This document shows, in pieces, positions 36,384-44,960 of a stretch of DNA of 64,000 nt. Below the pieces are notes generated by a model. The model ran no database searches, was not told where the DNA came from, and saw only the letters and a list, made by a program, of their open reading frames with translations. The stretch comes from Ruminococcaceae bacterium KH2T8 (lineage in GTDB: Bacteria > Bacillota > Clostridia > Saccharofermentanales > Saccharofermentanaceae): assembly GCA_900111435.1 (NCBI GenBank), contig FOIY01000004.1, forward strand, positions 248,001 through 312,000, given 5' to 3'. The position numbers and the translations under genes are program-made. Position 1 is the first letter of the stretch; every line of letters begins with the position of its first letter.

Positions 36384-37619
36384 ATGTCGGAATATGATAA
36401 TTTGCTCGATAATATAACATATCTGGTAGGAGATAAGCATCAGTTGACTGACAGTTATTCTGTGCCTGCATTTCCTGTCTTTTCTTCGACTGTTGTCGGA
36501 TTCTTGAGTGATCTTTCAAAAGAGCTGCTCTCGCACAAGAATATCAGATCTCATGTTGATGTTATGTCATATGCATACTGGATCCGTAAGGCATCTCTGG
36601 AGAAGGAAAAAGCTTTATATGATCTAGATCACAGGATCGGCAGAGGGGTAGCTTTTCATATAGCTCCTTCAAATGTACCCGTGAACTTTGCCGTATCGAT
36701 GACATCGTCTCTTCTCGCCGGAAACATCACCATTATCAGGGTGTCTAATAAGCAATTTGAGGAAGTGGATATTATATGCGGTGCGATAAACAGGCTTCTT
36801 GACTGCGAGGCGTATGCCGATATGAAAAGGCGCCTTTGCATTGTTCGCTATGATCACAGTGACGAGATCACGGAATATCTGTCCTCGATATGTGATGTCA
36901 GAATCATTTGGGGCGGGGACAGAACGATCAGAGAAATACGAAGATTCCCTATCCCTTCAAGAGCAATAGAGATGTGTTTTGCTGATCGACATTCGGTCGC
37001 AGTGATCGATCCTGATGCTTATATGAAAATGGATCTCGCAGAAGTTGCCAACAAGTTTTATACAGATACTTATTATTCGGATCAGAATGCATGCAGTTCT
37101 CCGAGGATCGTTGTCTGGACAAAAGGATCCCCGGAGGCAAAGCGACGTTTTTGGAGCGCGCTGAGAGATAAGGTCGATAGGGAATACGATATGAATCCTA
37201 TCCAGGCTGTTGATAAACAGTCTATATTTTCCGAATTGGCAATGAAAACAGGTGCGATAAGTCTCTATCCGATCGCAGAAGACAAACACAGTTATAACAA
37301 GCTGTTTGTTGTGGATGTCGATTCACTTTCCGTATCAGATCATGAGACTGTTATGGATTACAAAATGGGGGGTGGGTATTTCTACCAGATCACAATAACG
37401 TCATTGAATGATCTGGTTCCCATTCTGGATAAAAAGTGTCAGACCGTGGCAGTTCTCGGTATTGATAAGAATGATATCGTGCGTTTTCTTATGGAAAAAG
37501 GCGTACGAGGAATAGACAGAGTTGTGAATATCGGTGATACAATGGGGCTGGAATTCGTCTGGGACGGGTATAATATGATAGAAACCATGTCAAGAGAAGT
37601 TTATATTTATGCGGGGTGA
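36384..37619 (+). CDS. LuxC-like acyl reductase
   Basis: 411 residues from the ATG at 36384, with GAAGGAAAG upstream; the open frame extends 5' into the LuxE-like gene. It matches LuxC acyl-CoA/acyl-protein reductase: HIAPSNVPVNF, IIWGGDRTI, and the catalytic cysteine Cys237 in YSDQNACSSPR. It would reduce the acyl thioester delivered by LuxE to an aldehyde with NAD(P)H. Paralogous to the C-terminal half of the fusion protein at 46363. Acyl chain length cannot be deduced. Confidence 0.88.
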   Translation: MSEYDNLLDNITYLVGDKHQLTDSYSVPAFPVFSSTVVGFLSDLSKELLSHKNIRSHVDVMSYAYWIRKASLEKEKALYDLDHRIGRGVAFHIAPSNVPVNFAVSMTSSLLAGNITIIRVSNKQFEEVDIICGAINRLLDCEAYADMKRRLCIVRYDHSDEITEYLSSICDVRIIWGGDRTIREIRRFPIPSRAIEMCFADRHSVAVIDPDAYMKMDLAEVANKFYTDTYYSDQNACSSPRIVVWTKGSPEAKRRFWSALRDKVDREYDMNPIQAVDKQSIFSELAMKTGAISLYPIAEDKHSYNKLFVVDVDSLSVSDHETVMDYKMGGGYFYQITITSLNDLVPILDKKCQTVAVLGIDKNDIVRFLMEKGVRGIDRVVNIGDTMGLEFVWDGYNMIETMSREVYIYAG

Positions 37620-37623
37620 TAGC

Positions 37624-38367
37624 ATGTTACTGGAGGGGAAAACAGCTGTGATTACCGGCTGTAATCGCGGTATAGGAAAGGCAATTCTCAAGGATTTTGC
37701 GGAGAATGGGGCTAATATAATCGCGTTGGTCCGTAACTCATCGGAAAGCTTCGATGAATACACTGCAGAGCTTGCCGAAGAGTGCAAAGTGTCGATTACT
37801 AAAGTATATGCAGAATTGAGTGATGAGGACAGTGTTAAAAATGCTGCCAGAAAGATCATGGGAATGAAGGTGCCTATAGATATTCTGGTGTGCAATGCCG
37901 GTGTCGGGTTACCGCTCAGTTCATTGGCCATGACAAAGATGGAGGTCATCAAGAACGTCTTTGAGATAAATCTGTTCTCTCAGATGTTACTTACACAGCA
38001 ACTGTCTCGTAATATGATGCGAAACAGGAAAGGTAGTATAATCTACATATCTTCATCTGCTGCATATGACGGTGGTGCAAATATTGAGTACAGTGCCAGT
38101 AAAGCAGCCATTTTGGGAGAAGTCAAAAGGCTTGCAGTTGAGTACGGTCCATTTAATATCAGGGTTAATGCGGTCGCTCCCGGGCTTACTGCAACCGATA
38201 TGGGAAACAGCATGGATGAAGAAGAAGAAAAGAAGGCCTTAGAGATGAACGTGATGAAGAGGAAAGGTGATCCGAAAGAGATCGCAGATGCAGTAACTTT
38301 TCTTGCTTCAGACATGTCTTCGTTTATTACTGCACAGATCTTGAGGGTTGACGGCGGACTAAGATGA
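37624..38367 (+). CDS. SDR-family oxidoreductase 2 (FabG-like)
   Basis: 247 residues from the ATG at 37624, four bases after the LuxC stop; GGGGTGA serves as ribosome binding site. Motifs: TGCNRGIGK, CNAGVG, YSASK (YxxxK) and PGLTATDMG. It is a paralogue of SDR 1 at the head of the island. The order SDR-LuxE-LuxC-SDR suggests successive reductions of an acyl group to an aldehyde and of a carbonyl to an alcohol (inference). Confidence 0.85.
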   Translation: MLLEGKTAVITGCNRGIGKAILKDFAENGANIIALVRNSSESFDEYTAELAEECKVSITKVYAELSDEDSVKNAARKIMGMKVPIDILVCNAGVGLPLSSLAMTKMEVIKNVFEINLFSQMLLTQQLSRNMMRNRKGSIIYISSSAAYDGGANIEYSASKAAILGEVKRLAVEYGPFNIRVNAVAPGLTATDMGNSMDEEEEKKALEMNVMKRKGDPKEIADAVTFLASDMSSFITAQILRVDGGLR

Positions 38368-38383
38368 GATCGGAGAGATAAAT

Positions 38384-40183
38384 ATGATCAGAGTAGCGGA
38401 CTATATATTGAAAAGAATAGCGGACGAGGGAGTAGGACACATTTTCTATGTTCCCGGCGGTCAGTGTGTATATCTTATGGATGCACTGAGAAGAAGTGAA
38501 TATATTGAAGGGATCGGTATGCATCATGAGCAGGCATGCGCAATGGCAGCTCTTTCTTACTCTCTTTACAATAATAATCTCGGCGCCTGTATAGTTACTA
38601 CAGGATGCGCCGGAACAAATACATTTACCGGGATCCTCCATGCATGGCAGGACAGCATACCTATGATAGTCATATCCGGTCAGCAGCCATATGATCAGAC
38701 TATCAAGGCATCGGGATTACCTTTGAGACAGGTCGGTATACAGGAAGCCGATATCGAGACGCTGGTAAAGCCGATAACAAAATATGCAGTTACGATATCC
38801 AGTGCCGACGAGATAGCTTATCATATCGATAAGGCTATCTATCTGGCGAGAGAGGGAAGAAAGGGTCCCGTATGGTTGGATGTTCCTTTAAATGTTCAGA
38901 ATTCAATGATCAATGAGGATAAGCTCGAGCATTTTATTCCCGAACCGAGCAAACCGGAGATAGCGGACTCTCTTATTCAAGAGACGGTCGATGCGATCAA
39001 CGGATCAAAGAGACCGGTTTTCCTTATCGGGCAGGGTGTCAGATATGCCGGCGGCGTGCAGAACTTAAATCAGATGATCAATGACTTCAGGATCCCTGTC
39101 GTTTTTTCCCGATTCGCTTTTGACACTGTTTCATATGACAATGAATTGAATTTCGGTGTCGTCGGAGCGGGTGGAGCCAATCGTAATGCAAACTTTACCA
39201 TACAGAATGCTGATCTTGTTATATCTATCGGATGCAGGCTTGCAATAGAAGTAACAGGCCCGGAGCGAGATCAGTTTGCGAGAGAGGCCAAGACTATAGT
39301 AGTTGACATCGATGACGTCGAGCATTCCAAGAAGGGTGTGCATATAGATACTTTTATCCATGGTGATGCGAAGGAGTTTATTGAAAAGCTTTCCGCACAG
39401 AGTATTACGACTGCTTTTGACGATTGGATAGCAAAGTGTAAGCATTGGAAGGAAATATTCCCGTTGTATCCGCAGTCGCTGGATAAAACACAGCCTATTG
39501 ATATCAAGTATTTCTTGAATCGGATGTCAGAATACTTCGGAGAATCTTCAGCGGTAACTGCCGATGCCGGCTTAACGGGTGCGGTTACTACCGGAAGTTG
39601 TAAGCTCGGAGAGAAGAACAGGGCAATAGCATCACTTGCGCAGGGCGAAATGGGTTATGCTCTTCCTGCAGCTATCGGAGTTTCATTTCTTACGCCCGAT
39701 GCCGTCTATTCCGTAAACGGAGATGGTTCCGTGATGATGAATCTTCAGGAGTTGCAGACCATTGTCAGGAACGATTGCAATATAAAGATCATTATCATCA
39801 ACAACAACGGATATTCCGGTGTTCGTCACGGTCAGAAAGCGCATTTCAGAGGCAAGTCTATCGGAACGGATCCTTCAAACGGATTGGATTTTCCTGATTA
39901 CAGTAAGTTGGCAGAGGCGTTCGGTATTAAATATATCAAGGTAAATTCCTATGATGAGATCGATGAATGTTTGAACCGTTTATCAGCTGATCGTTCTCCG
40001 ATGATATGTGAAGTAATGTGTGATCCTGAACAGGTCGATCTTCATAACGGATTAGTGACATACGGCAAGCGAAAATTCGGGTTCAGACCTATTGAGGATC
40101 AGGCTCCCTATGTGGACAGAGAATTGTTCTTTGAAGAAATGATAGTAAAGCCCCTGGATACCAGCTATGGAACCCCGGTGTGA
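38384..40183 (+). CDS. ThDP-dependent enzyme, acetolactate-synthase-like
   Basis: 599 residues with the three-domain layout of acetolactate synthase and pyruvate decarboxylase relatives. The catalytic glutamate is in HHEQACAMA near residue 50; the ThDP/metal motif is NGDGSVMMNLQEL with IINNNGYSG downstream. Several residues in the active site differ from housekeeping IlvB, and no small subunit is present, so branched-chain amino acid synthesis is unlikely. It may add a two-carbon (acyloin) unit to an aldehyde or keto-sugar, as YerE does in yersiniose synthesis (comparison by family, function inferred). Confidence 0.85.
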   Translation: MIRVADYILKRIADEGVGHIFYVPGGQCVYLMDALRRSEYIEGIGMHHEQACAMAALSYSLYNNNLGACIVTTGCAGTNTFTGILHAWQDSIPMIVISGQQPYDQTIKASGLPLRQVGIQEADIETLVKPITKYAVTISSADEIAYHIDKAIYLAREGRKGPVWLDVPLNVQNSMINEDKLEHFIPEPSKPEIADSLIQETVDAINGSKRPVFLIGQGVRYAGGVQNLNQMINDFRIPVVFSRFAFDTVSYDNELNFGVVGAGGANRNANFTIQNADLVISIGCRLAIEVTGPERDQFAREAKTIVVDIDDVEHSKKGVHIDTFIHGDAKEFIEKLSAQSITTAFDDWIAKCKHWKEIFPLYPQSLDKTQPIDIKYFLNRMSEYFGESSAVTADAGLTGAVTTGSCKLGEKNRAIASLAQGEMGYALPAAIGVSFLTPDAVYSVNGDGSVMMNLQELQTIVRNDCNIKIIIINNNGYSGVRHGQKAHFRGKSIGTDPSNGLDFPDYSKLAEAFGIKYIKVNSYDEIDECLNRLSADRSPMICEVMCDPEQVDLHNGLVTYGKRKFGFRPIEDQAPYVDRELFFEEMIVKPLDTSYGTPV

Positions 40184-40194
40184 TAAGGAGAGAT

Positions 40195-41142
40195 ATGAGT
40201 AAAAAACTGTCATTTGTTATACCTTGTTACAGATCAGAAAACACTGTAATGAAGGTTGTCGATGAGATCGAGACTACCGTAGATCAACGACCTGAATATG
40301 ATTATGAGATCATCCTGGTCAATGACGGATCGCCGGATAATGTTTGGGAGGTGATCCGAAGCAGAGCCGAGGTCGATTCGAGAGTTATAGGTATCAATCT
40401 CTCAAAGAATTTCGGTCAGCACTCGGCACTGATGGCCGGGTATAACCATGTCAGCGGTGATCTGATAGTTTCTCTTGACGATGACGGGCAGACCCCGGCA
40501 TGTGATGTCTTTAAGCTTGTTGATGAACTCGATAACGGAGATTATGACATTGTTTATGCGACGTATCCCGAGGTTAAGCAGAGTTGGTTTAGACGTTGGG
40601 GATCTGATGTCGCAAAAAAAATGTCTGACTATATGTTCGATATAAAGAATGACATCAAAGCTAGTAGTTATTTTGTTGTAAAGAGATATCTTATAGATGA
40701 GATCATTACATATAAGAATCCATATCCTTATATGGTTGGACTGGTCTTAAGGACAACAAGGAATTTTGGCATTGTTCCGATCGAACAAAGAAAACGTTTA
40801 GAAGGAAAATCCGGGTATAATCTGAAATCTTTGTTTTTGTTATGGCTTAACGGTTTTACGGCATTTTCCGTAAAACCGTTGGAGATAGGTGCATATATTG
40901 GTTTCTTTTTTTCAGGATTAGGATTTTTATTTGCGTTGATCACGATCATCCGAAAACTGTTTATTACTCCTGATATGACAGCAGGATGGAGTTCCCTTAT
41001 CTCGATCTTACTGATCGTAGGCGGAGTGATTATGGTAATGTTGGGACTTATCGGAGAGTATGTAGGAAGAATATATATATGCATCAACGATTCGCCTCAA
41101 TATGTAGTAAAGGACATTGTCAACCGACAAGGAGAAAAGTAA
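40195..41142 (+). CDS. GtrB/ArnC-like polyprenyl-phosphate glycosyltransferase
   Basis: 315 residues from the ATG at 40195 (AAGGAG upstream). A GT2 domain (about 1-220) has the nucleotide-binding IPCYRSENTVMKVVDE, LVNDGSPDN and DDDGQTP motifs. Two C-terminal membrane segments (about 230-255 and 270-295) end in GLIGEYVGRIYI, typical of the DPM1/GtrB/ArnC group. Such enzymes transfer a sugar from a nucleotide donor to undecaprenyl phosphate on the cytoplasmic face. Its stop shares its last base with the next ATG. Confidence 0.9.
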   Translation: MSKKLSFVIPCYRSENTVMKVVDEIETTVDQRPEYDYEIILVNDGSPDNVWEVIRSRAEVDSRVIGINLSKNFGQHSALMAGYNHVSGDLIVSLDDDGQTPACDVFKLVDELDNGDYDIVYATYPEVKQSWFRRWGSDVAKKMSDYMFDIKNDIKASSYFVVKRYLIDEIITYKNPYPYMVGLVLRTTRNFGIVPIEQRKRLEGKSGYNLKSLFLLWLNGFTAFSVKPLEIGAYIGFFFSGLGFLFALITIIRKLFITPDMTAGWSSLISILLIVGGVIMVMLGLIGEYVGRIYICINDSPQYVVKDIVNRQGEK

Positions 41143-42275
41143 TGAGTGGTCATCTCTCTGAATTCGAGCATATTATCCTATTTGGTGGCGGCTGCCTGGC
41201 TGAACGTTTGTATCATACCGACAGTGTAATACGAGAAAAGCTGGTTGCTGTTATTGATTCTGTTCCTGAGGATAAGCGAAAGATCGATCGTTTTCACGGA
41301 ATAAAGATAGTTGATCCGGGATCGATCCCTGATCCTTTCTTGCATGAGGCTGCTGTCGTTATTGCGATCGGAAGCATTAATGTGTGTAATTGCGTTAAGC
41401 AGTTAGTTGAACAATATGACCTTTGTTCAGATAATATTTTCGTTGTTAACCCGTATTCGTCTTTAAGGTTCTTTATGGTCAATGATGAGTTGGCTTCTGA
41501 CAAAAGGATCCCGTTTTCTGATGAACGATATGATAGAGTCAGGAGTCTGCTCCGTGATCCGGAATCACTCGATGTTTTCGAAAGGAGCATTAACAGTAAG
41601 CCGTTTGAATCCAACGATGATGTTTACGAGTTAGTCAGTGTAAGCAGTTTGGGTGATAAGTTCTTTTATGCTGAAGATTATTGGAACAGCCATAGTTTTA
41701 CGGATTCGATGACGGATAAAGCTACCGTGCTGGATTGTGGTGCCTATATCGGGGACAGTATTATGGGCATCTGCCGATCCATCCCGGAAAAAGAGGTATA
41801 TTATTATGCCTTTGAACCGTTAAAGAGCAGTTTGGATCAGATCACTGCGAATAAAGAGTATATGGATTACTGTAAAGAACTTATTCCCATGGCATACGGT
41901 GTGGGAGAGTTTGATGAAGTAAAACTGTTTGGTGTAGAAAACAGTGCATCTTTTGACGGTGCCCGCTTTATCTCTGAAGATAGTATCTCTTCATATTCAG
42001 ACACATGGAAACTTGATATCAGAGCAATTGACTATCTGGATATCGATATCAACGGGACTTTATATATCAAGATGGATATAGAGGGCTCAGAGTTAGCAGC
42101 ATTAAAAGGGGCACGCGTTACGATTCAAGAGCATCATCCGTATCTGGCTGTATGTTTGTACCACAGAAAGAATGACCTTGTGGATATCCCTTTATACATT
42201 GATAGTTTAGGGGTGAAGTATAAATACTATTTGCGTGGAGGATACCATACGATACTGTGGGCAATCCCTCAATGA
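41142..42275 (+). CDS. FkbM-family methyltransferase with N-terminal Rossmann-like domain
   Basis: 377 residues from the ATG at 41142, coupled to the glycosyltransferase stop (TAATG). The N-terminal 100 residues (IILFGGGCLAERLYH...VVIAIGS) look like a small nucleotide-binding domain such as those next to sugar-modifying enzymes. The C-terminal part (about 190-360) is an FkbM methyltransferase: VLDCGAYIGDS (SAM loop) and KMDIEGSELAALKGA. FkbM enzymes O-methylate sugars or polyketide hydroxyls; here the substrate is probably the sugar or acyl unit made by the island. Confidence 0.82.
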   Translation: MSGHLSEFEHIILFGGGCLAERLYHTDSVIREKLVAVIDSVPEDKRKIDRFHGIKIVDPGSIPDPFLHEAAVVIAIGSINVCNCVKQLVEQYDLCSDNIFVVNPYSSLRFFMVNDELASDKRIPFSDERYDRVRSLLRDPESLDVFERSINSKPFESNDDVYELVSVSSLGDKFFYAEDYWNSHSFTDSMTDKATVLDCGAYIGDSIMGICRSIPEKEVYYYAFEPLKSSLDQITANKEYMDYCKELIPMAYGVGEFDEVKLFGVENSASFDGARFISEDSISSYSDTWKLDIRAIDYLDIDINGTLYIKMDIEGSELAALKGARVTIQEHHPYLAVCLYHRKNDLVDIPLYIDSLGVKYKYYLRGGYHTILWAIPQ

Positions 42276-42348
42276 TAAAACAAGGTATAATGTAGACAGT
42301 TGTATACGCCGGTCCATATGGATCATCTGAACGATAGAAAGTGTATTT

Positions 42349-43068
42349 ATGAAGATTATTGACAGCACATGGGAAATAGAGAATCTCGGAGTTACTTCCA
42401 AAGAAGTAAATATCGAGATAAATGATTCTGCTGACGATGTAACGGAAGTATTATCGTCGTTGAATGATCAGTATATTGTCGTAAAGGTACCCTCGAATAT
42501 TCAAGGGATAATAAACATCGTTCAGGATCTGGGTTATAGATATATTGAAGATATTGTTTCCGTAGAACACGATCTTCATGATGTCAAGCGTAACAGGATA
42601 CTTCAAAGGTTATACGATTCTCTGGAATACAGGATAATGAATTCTTCTGACGTTGAAACTCTGTATTCAGAGATCGATAGGGGAATGTTTTCAAGTGACA
42701 GGATCTCTAATGATCCGCACTTTTCTCCCGAACTTTCTGCAAGAAGGTACAAGAACTGGATCAGAACTATGTTGAATGATGGTGCTGTCCCATACATCAT
42801 GTCATACAAAGGAGAGCCTGCAGGCTTCATCATACTGACTACAAAGGATCGAATAGTCTACCGTTCTGTTCTCGGCGGCGGATACGAAAAGTTCAGAAAG
42901 ACCGGCCTCGGAATGGTTCAGAAAGAGCAGGAGATCGTAAAGTTGCTTGGCGGCAAACTGGTAACTACGAATGTATCATCCAACAATATCAATCAGCTAA
43001 AAGCGTTGCTGGCAAACGGGTATGCTGTCAGCAATATAAATCACGTGTTTGTTAAGCACAATATTTAG
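42349..43068 (+). CDS. WecD-like GNAT acyltransferase
   Basis: 239 residues. The C-terminal half (about 100-235) is a GNAT fold (IMSYKGEPAGFIILTT...GLGMVQKEQEIVK...VSSNNINQLKALLANGYAV). The N-terminal half (WEIENLGVTSKEV...VVKVPSNIQGIINIVQDLGYRYIED) matches the dTDP-Fuc4N N-acetyltransferase WecD/RffC layout. Together with the WecE homologue at 48679 this suggests N-acylation of a 4-amino-4,6-dideoxy sugar. Donor could be acetyl-CoA or an acyl group made by the island. A 73-base gap and weak ribosome binding site precede it. Confidence 0.75.
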   Translation: MKIIDSTWEIENLGVTSKEVNIEINDSADDVTEVLSSLNDQYIVVKVPSNIQGIINIVQDLGYRYIEDIVSVEHDLHDVKRNRILQRLYDSLEYRIMNSSDVETLYSEIDRGMFSSDRISNDPHFSPELSARRYKNWIRTMLNDGAVPYIMSYKGEPAGFIILTTKDRIVYRSVLGGGYEKFRKTGLGMVQKEQEIVKLLGGKLVTTNVSSNNINQLKALLANGYAVSNINHVFVKHNI

Positions 43069-43077
43069 GAGACAGGT

Positions 43078-44682
43078 ATGCAGCAGTTGCTTGATTGCAC
43101 TCTCAGAGACGGAGCATATATAGTTGATGCAAAATTCGGTACTTCTGCGATCAGAGGTATAGTCAGTAAGCTTCAAAATGCCAATATAGATATAATCGAG
43201 TGTGGTTGGCTTAAGAATTCCGATCATAAGATAGGCACAACATTCTTTCATGTTCCCGAAGACATCAAGATGTATGTAGATACGAAAAAAGAGAGCTCCA
43301 TCCTGGTAGCTATGATCGATTGGGACAGATATGATCTTGATCATCTTCCAGACAATGATCACAGTATCCTTGATGCAATCAGAGTAGTATTCCCTCGAGG
43401 TAAGGCGAAGGAAGGAATAGAGGTTGGAAGGAAGATTCTTGAAAAGGGATATAAAGTCTATTTTCAGGCTGCCAATACTTTAGCTTATTCTGATGAAGAG
43501 CTGATCGAACTGGCCAAATGTGTTAACGGGATCGATGCCGAGGCGTTGTCTATCGTTGATACGTTCGGTGCTATGTACGAAGAGGATCTGGACAGGATCA
43601 TAGAAACGCTGGATGAATATCTGGACCCAAATATAAAGATCGGATTTCATTCACATAATAATCAGCAGCTGTCTTTCGCGTTAACACAGTATTTTGTTAA
43701 TCGATTGCAGTATTCCGTCAGAGATGTGATTGTAGATTCCAGTTTGTGCGGCATGGGTCGCGGAGCAGGTAATACAACAACCGAACTTGCTGTCAGTTTT
43801 CTCAACAGGAAATATGATCGTGATTATGAGATGGATCAGATACTCGATGCGATCGATCTTTACATGGAATATTTCAAAGCCAATTATTCCTGGGGTTACT
43901 CAACTCCATATTTCATTTCCGGCATGTATTGCTGTCATGTAAACAATATTGCATACCTTCTTAAGAATCACAGGACAAATGCCAGGGATATGAACGAAAT
44001 CATTAAATCATTGGATCCTCAGGACAGGATAAAATATGATTATGATCTTCTTGAGGAGAAATATATCGAGAATCAAAACAGGATCGTTGATGATGAAGAC
44101 TCGTTGAGCATCCTGAGATCCGATCTGCAGAACAGGAATATCCTTCTTATCGCTCCCGGTAAATCAACACTCACTGAGATATATAAGATCAAGGAATATA
44201 TCAAAGTCAAGGATCCGGTTGTCATTGAGGTTAATGCAGTAAACCCGGAATATGACGCGGATTATCTCTTCCTCATATCGAGCAGTCGTTACGATTACGC
44301 CAAAAGTATCTATCCGGAGCAGTTTGATAAGATGAAGAAGATACTTTTGTCGAATATCGCGGCTGACTATGGTGAGCAGGACCTGGTGATAAATTTCAAC
44401 AGAGTAGTTAAGCGCGGATGGGTTTATTTTGACAATGCGGTGATCGATTGTTTAAGATTGCTTCATCTGTTAGGTGCGGGTAATGTAGCCATCGCAGGTT
44501 TTGATGAGTTTAAGGCGTATTATAATGAATCATATGCGGATGAATCTCTTCCGGCAGTTAATCCCGGGGCGGATCATGTGAAGATGAATGATGAGATCCA
44601 TGACATGTTCCGGGACTTTAAGAAAACCGTAGGCGATTCAATGAAGATAGAATTCATTACAGACAGTATATTTGATAAATAA
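43078..44682 (+). CDS. DRE-TIM aldolase (HMGL/hydroxy-oxovalerate aldolase-like) with C-terminal extension
   Basis: 534 residues. The N-terminal about 300 residues are a metal-dependent aldolase/lyase barrel: DCTLRDGA (6-13), FHSHNN (metal His pair) and GMGRGAGNTTTE. The closest well-known relatives are 4-hydroxy-2-oxovalerate aldolase and isopropylmalate/homocitrate synthases. Residues about 345-534 form a second domain beginning NILLIAPGKST, which resembles nucleotide-binding domains seen in glycan clusters but is not firmly assigned. It may join or split a pyruvate-type unit and an aldehyde (inference). Followed by the ACP gene with a good AAAGGAGAG site. Confidence 0.8.
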   Translation: MQQLLDCTLRDGAYIVDAKFGTSAIRGIVSKLQNANIDIIECGWLKNSDHKIGTTFFHVPEDIKMYVDTKKESSILVAMIDWDRYDLDHLPDNDHSILDAIRVVFPRGKAKEGIEVGRKILEKGYKVYFQAANTLAYSDEELIELAKCVNGIDAEALSIVDTFGAMYEEDLDRIIETLDEYLDPNIKIGFHSHNNQQLSFALTQYFVNRLQYSVRDVIVDSSLCGMGRGAGNTTTELAVSFLNRKYDRDYEMDQILDAIDLYMEYFKANYSWGYSTPYFISGMYCCHVNNIAYLLKNHRTNARDMNEIIKSLDPQDRIKYDYDLLEEKYIENQNRIVDDEDSLSILRSDLQNRNILLIAPGKSTLTEIYKIKEYIKVKDPVVIEVNAVNPEYDADYLFLISSSRYDYAKSIYPEQFDKMKKILLSNIAADYGEQDLVINFNRVVKRGWVYFDNAVIDCLRLLHLLGAGNVAIAGFDEFKAYYNESYADESLPAVNPGADHVKMNDEIHDMFRDFKKTVGDSMKIEFITDSIFDK

Positions 44683-44694
44683 AGGAGAGTTAAG

Positions 44695-44937
44695 ATGACA
44701 GATTTGGAAAAGTATCAGAACGCTTTTGTTGAGGGACTCGGGATCGATGTCAATCAGGTTAATGAGGGTCTTGAGTACCAGGGTATTCCTCAGTGGGATT
44801 CTGTAGGTCATATGGGACTTGTAGCATGTATTGAAGACGCGTTTGATATCATGATGGATACGGATGATATTATCGATCTGAGTTCTTACACAAAGGGTAT
44901 CGAGATCCTTAAGAAGTACGATATTAATATTGGCTGA
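44695..44937 (+). CDS. Acyl carrier protein
   Basis: 80 residues, acidic, with the phosphopantetheine attachment Ser36 in WDSVGHM (DSV instead of the common DSL). Size and helix pattern fit a discrete carrier protein. It lies between the aldolase and the AMP-forming ligase, which could load it. It would carry the acyl substrate to the LuxE/LuxC enzymes or to the WecD-like transferase. It is not in a fatty-acid synthesis operon, so a specialised carrier is likely. Confidence 0.88.
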   Translation: MTDLEKYQNAFVEGLGIDVNQVNEGLEYQGIPQWDSVGHMGLVACIEDAFDIMMDTDDIIDLSSYTKGIEILKKYDINIG

Positions 44938-44960
44938 TGTAGCTGAACATCACCTTTTAT

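Noticed and set aside
35270-37619. Bioluminescence (lux) operon
   Set aside because: LuxE and LuxC homologues are present but no luxA/luxB luciferase genes; neighbours point to glycan or acyl-sugar synthesis.
38384-40183. Housekeeping acetolactate synthase for valine and isoleucine synthesis
   Set aside because: No small regulatory subunit or ilvC/ilvD nearby; sits inside the sugar/acyl island.
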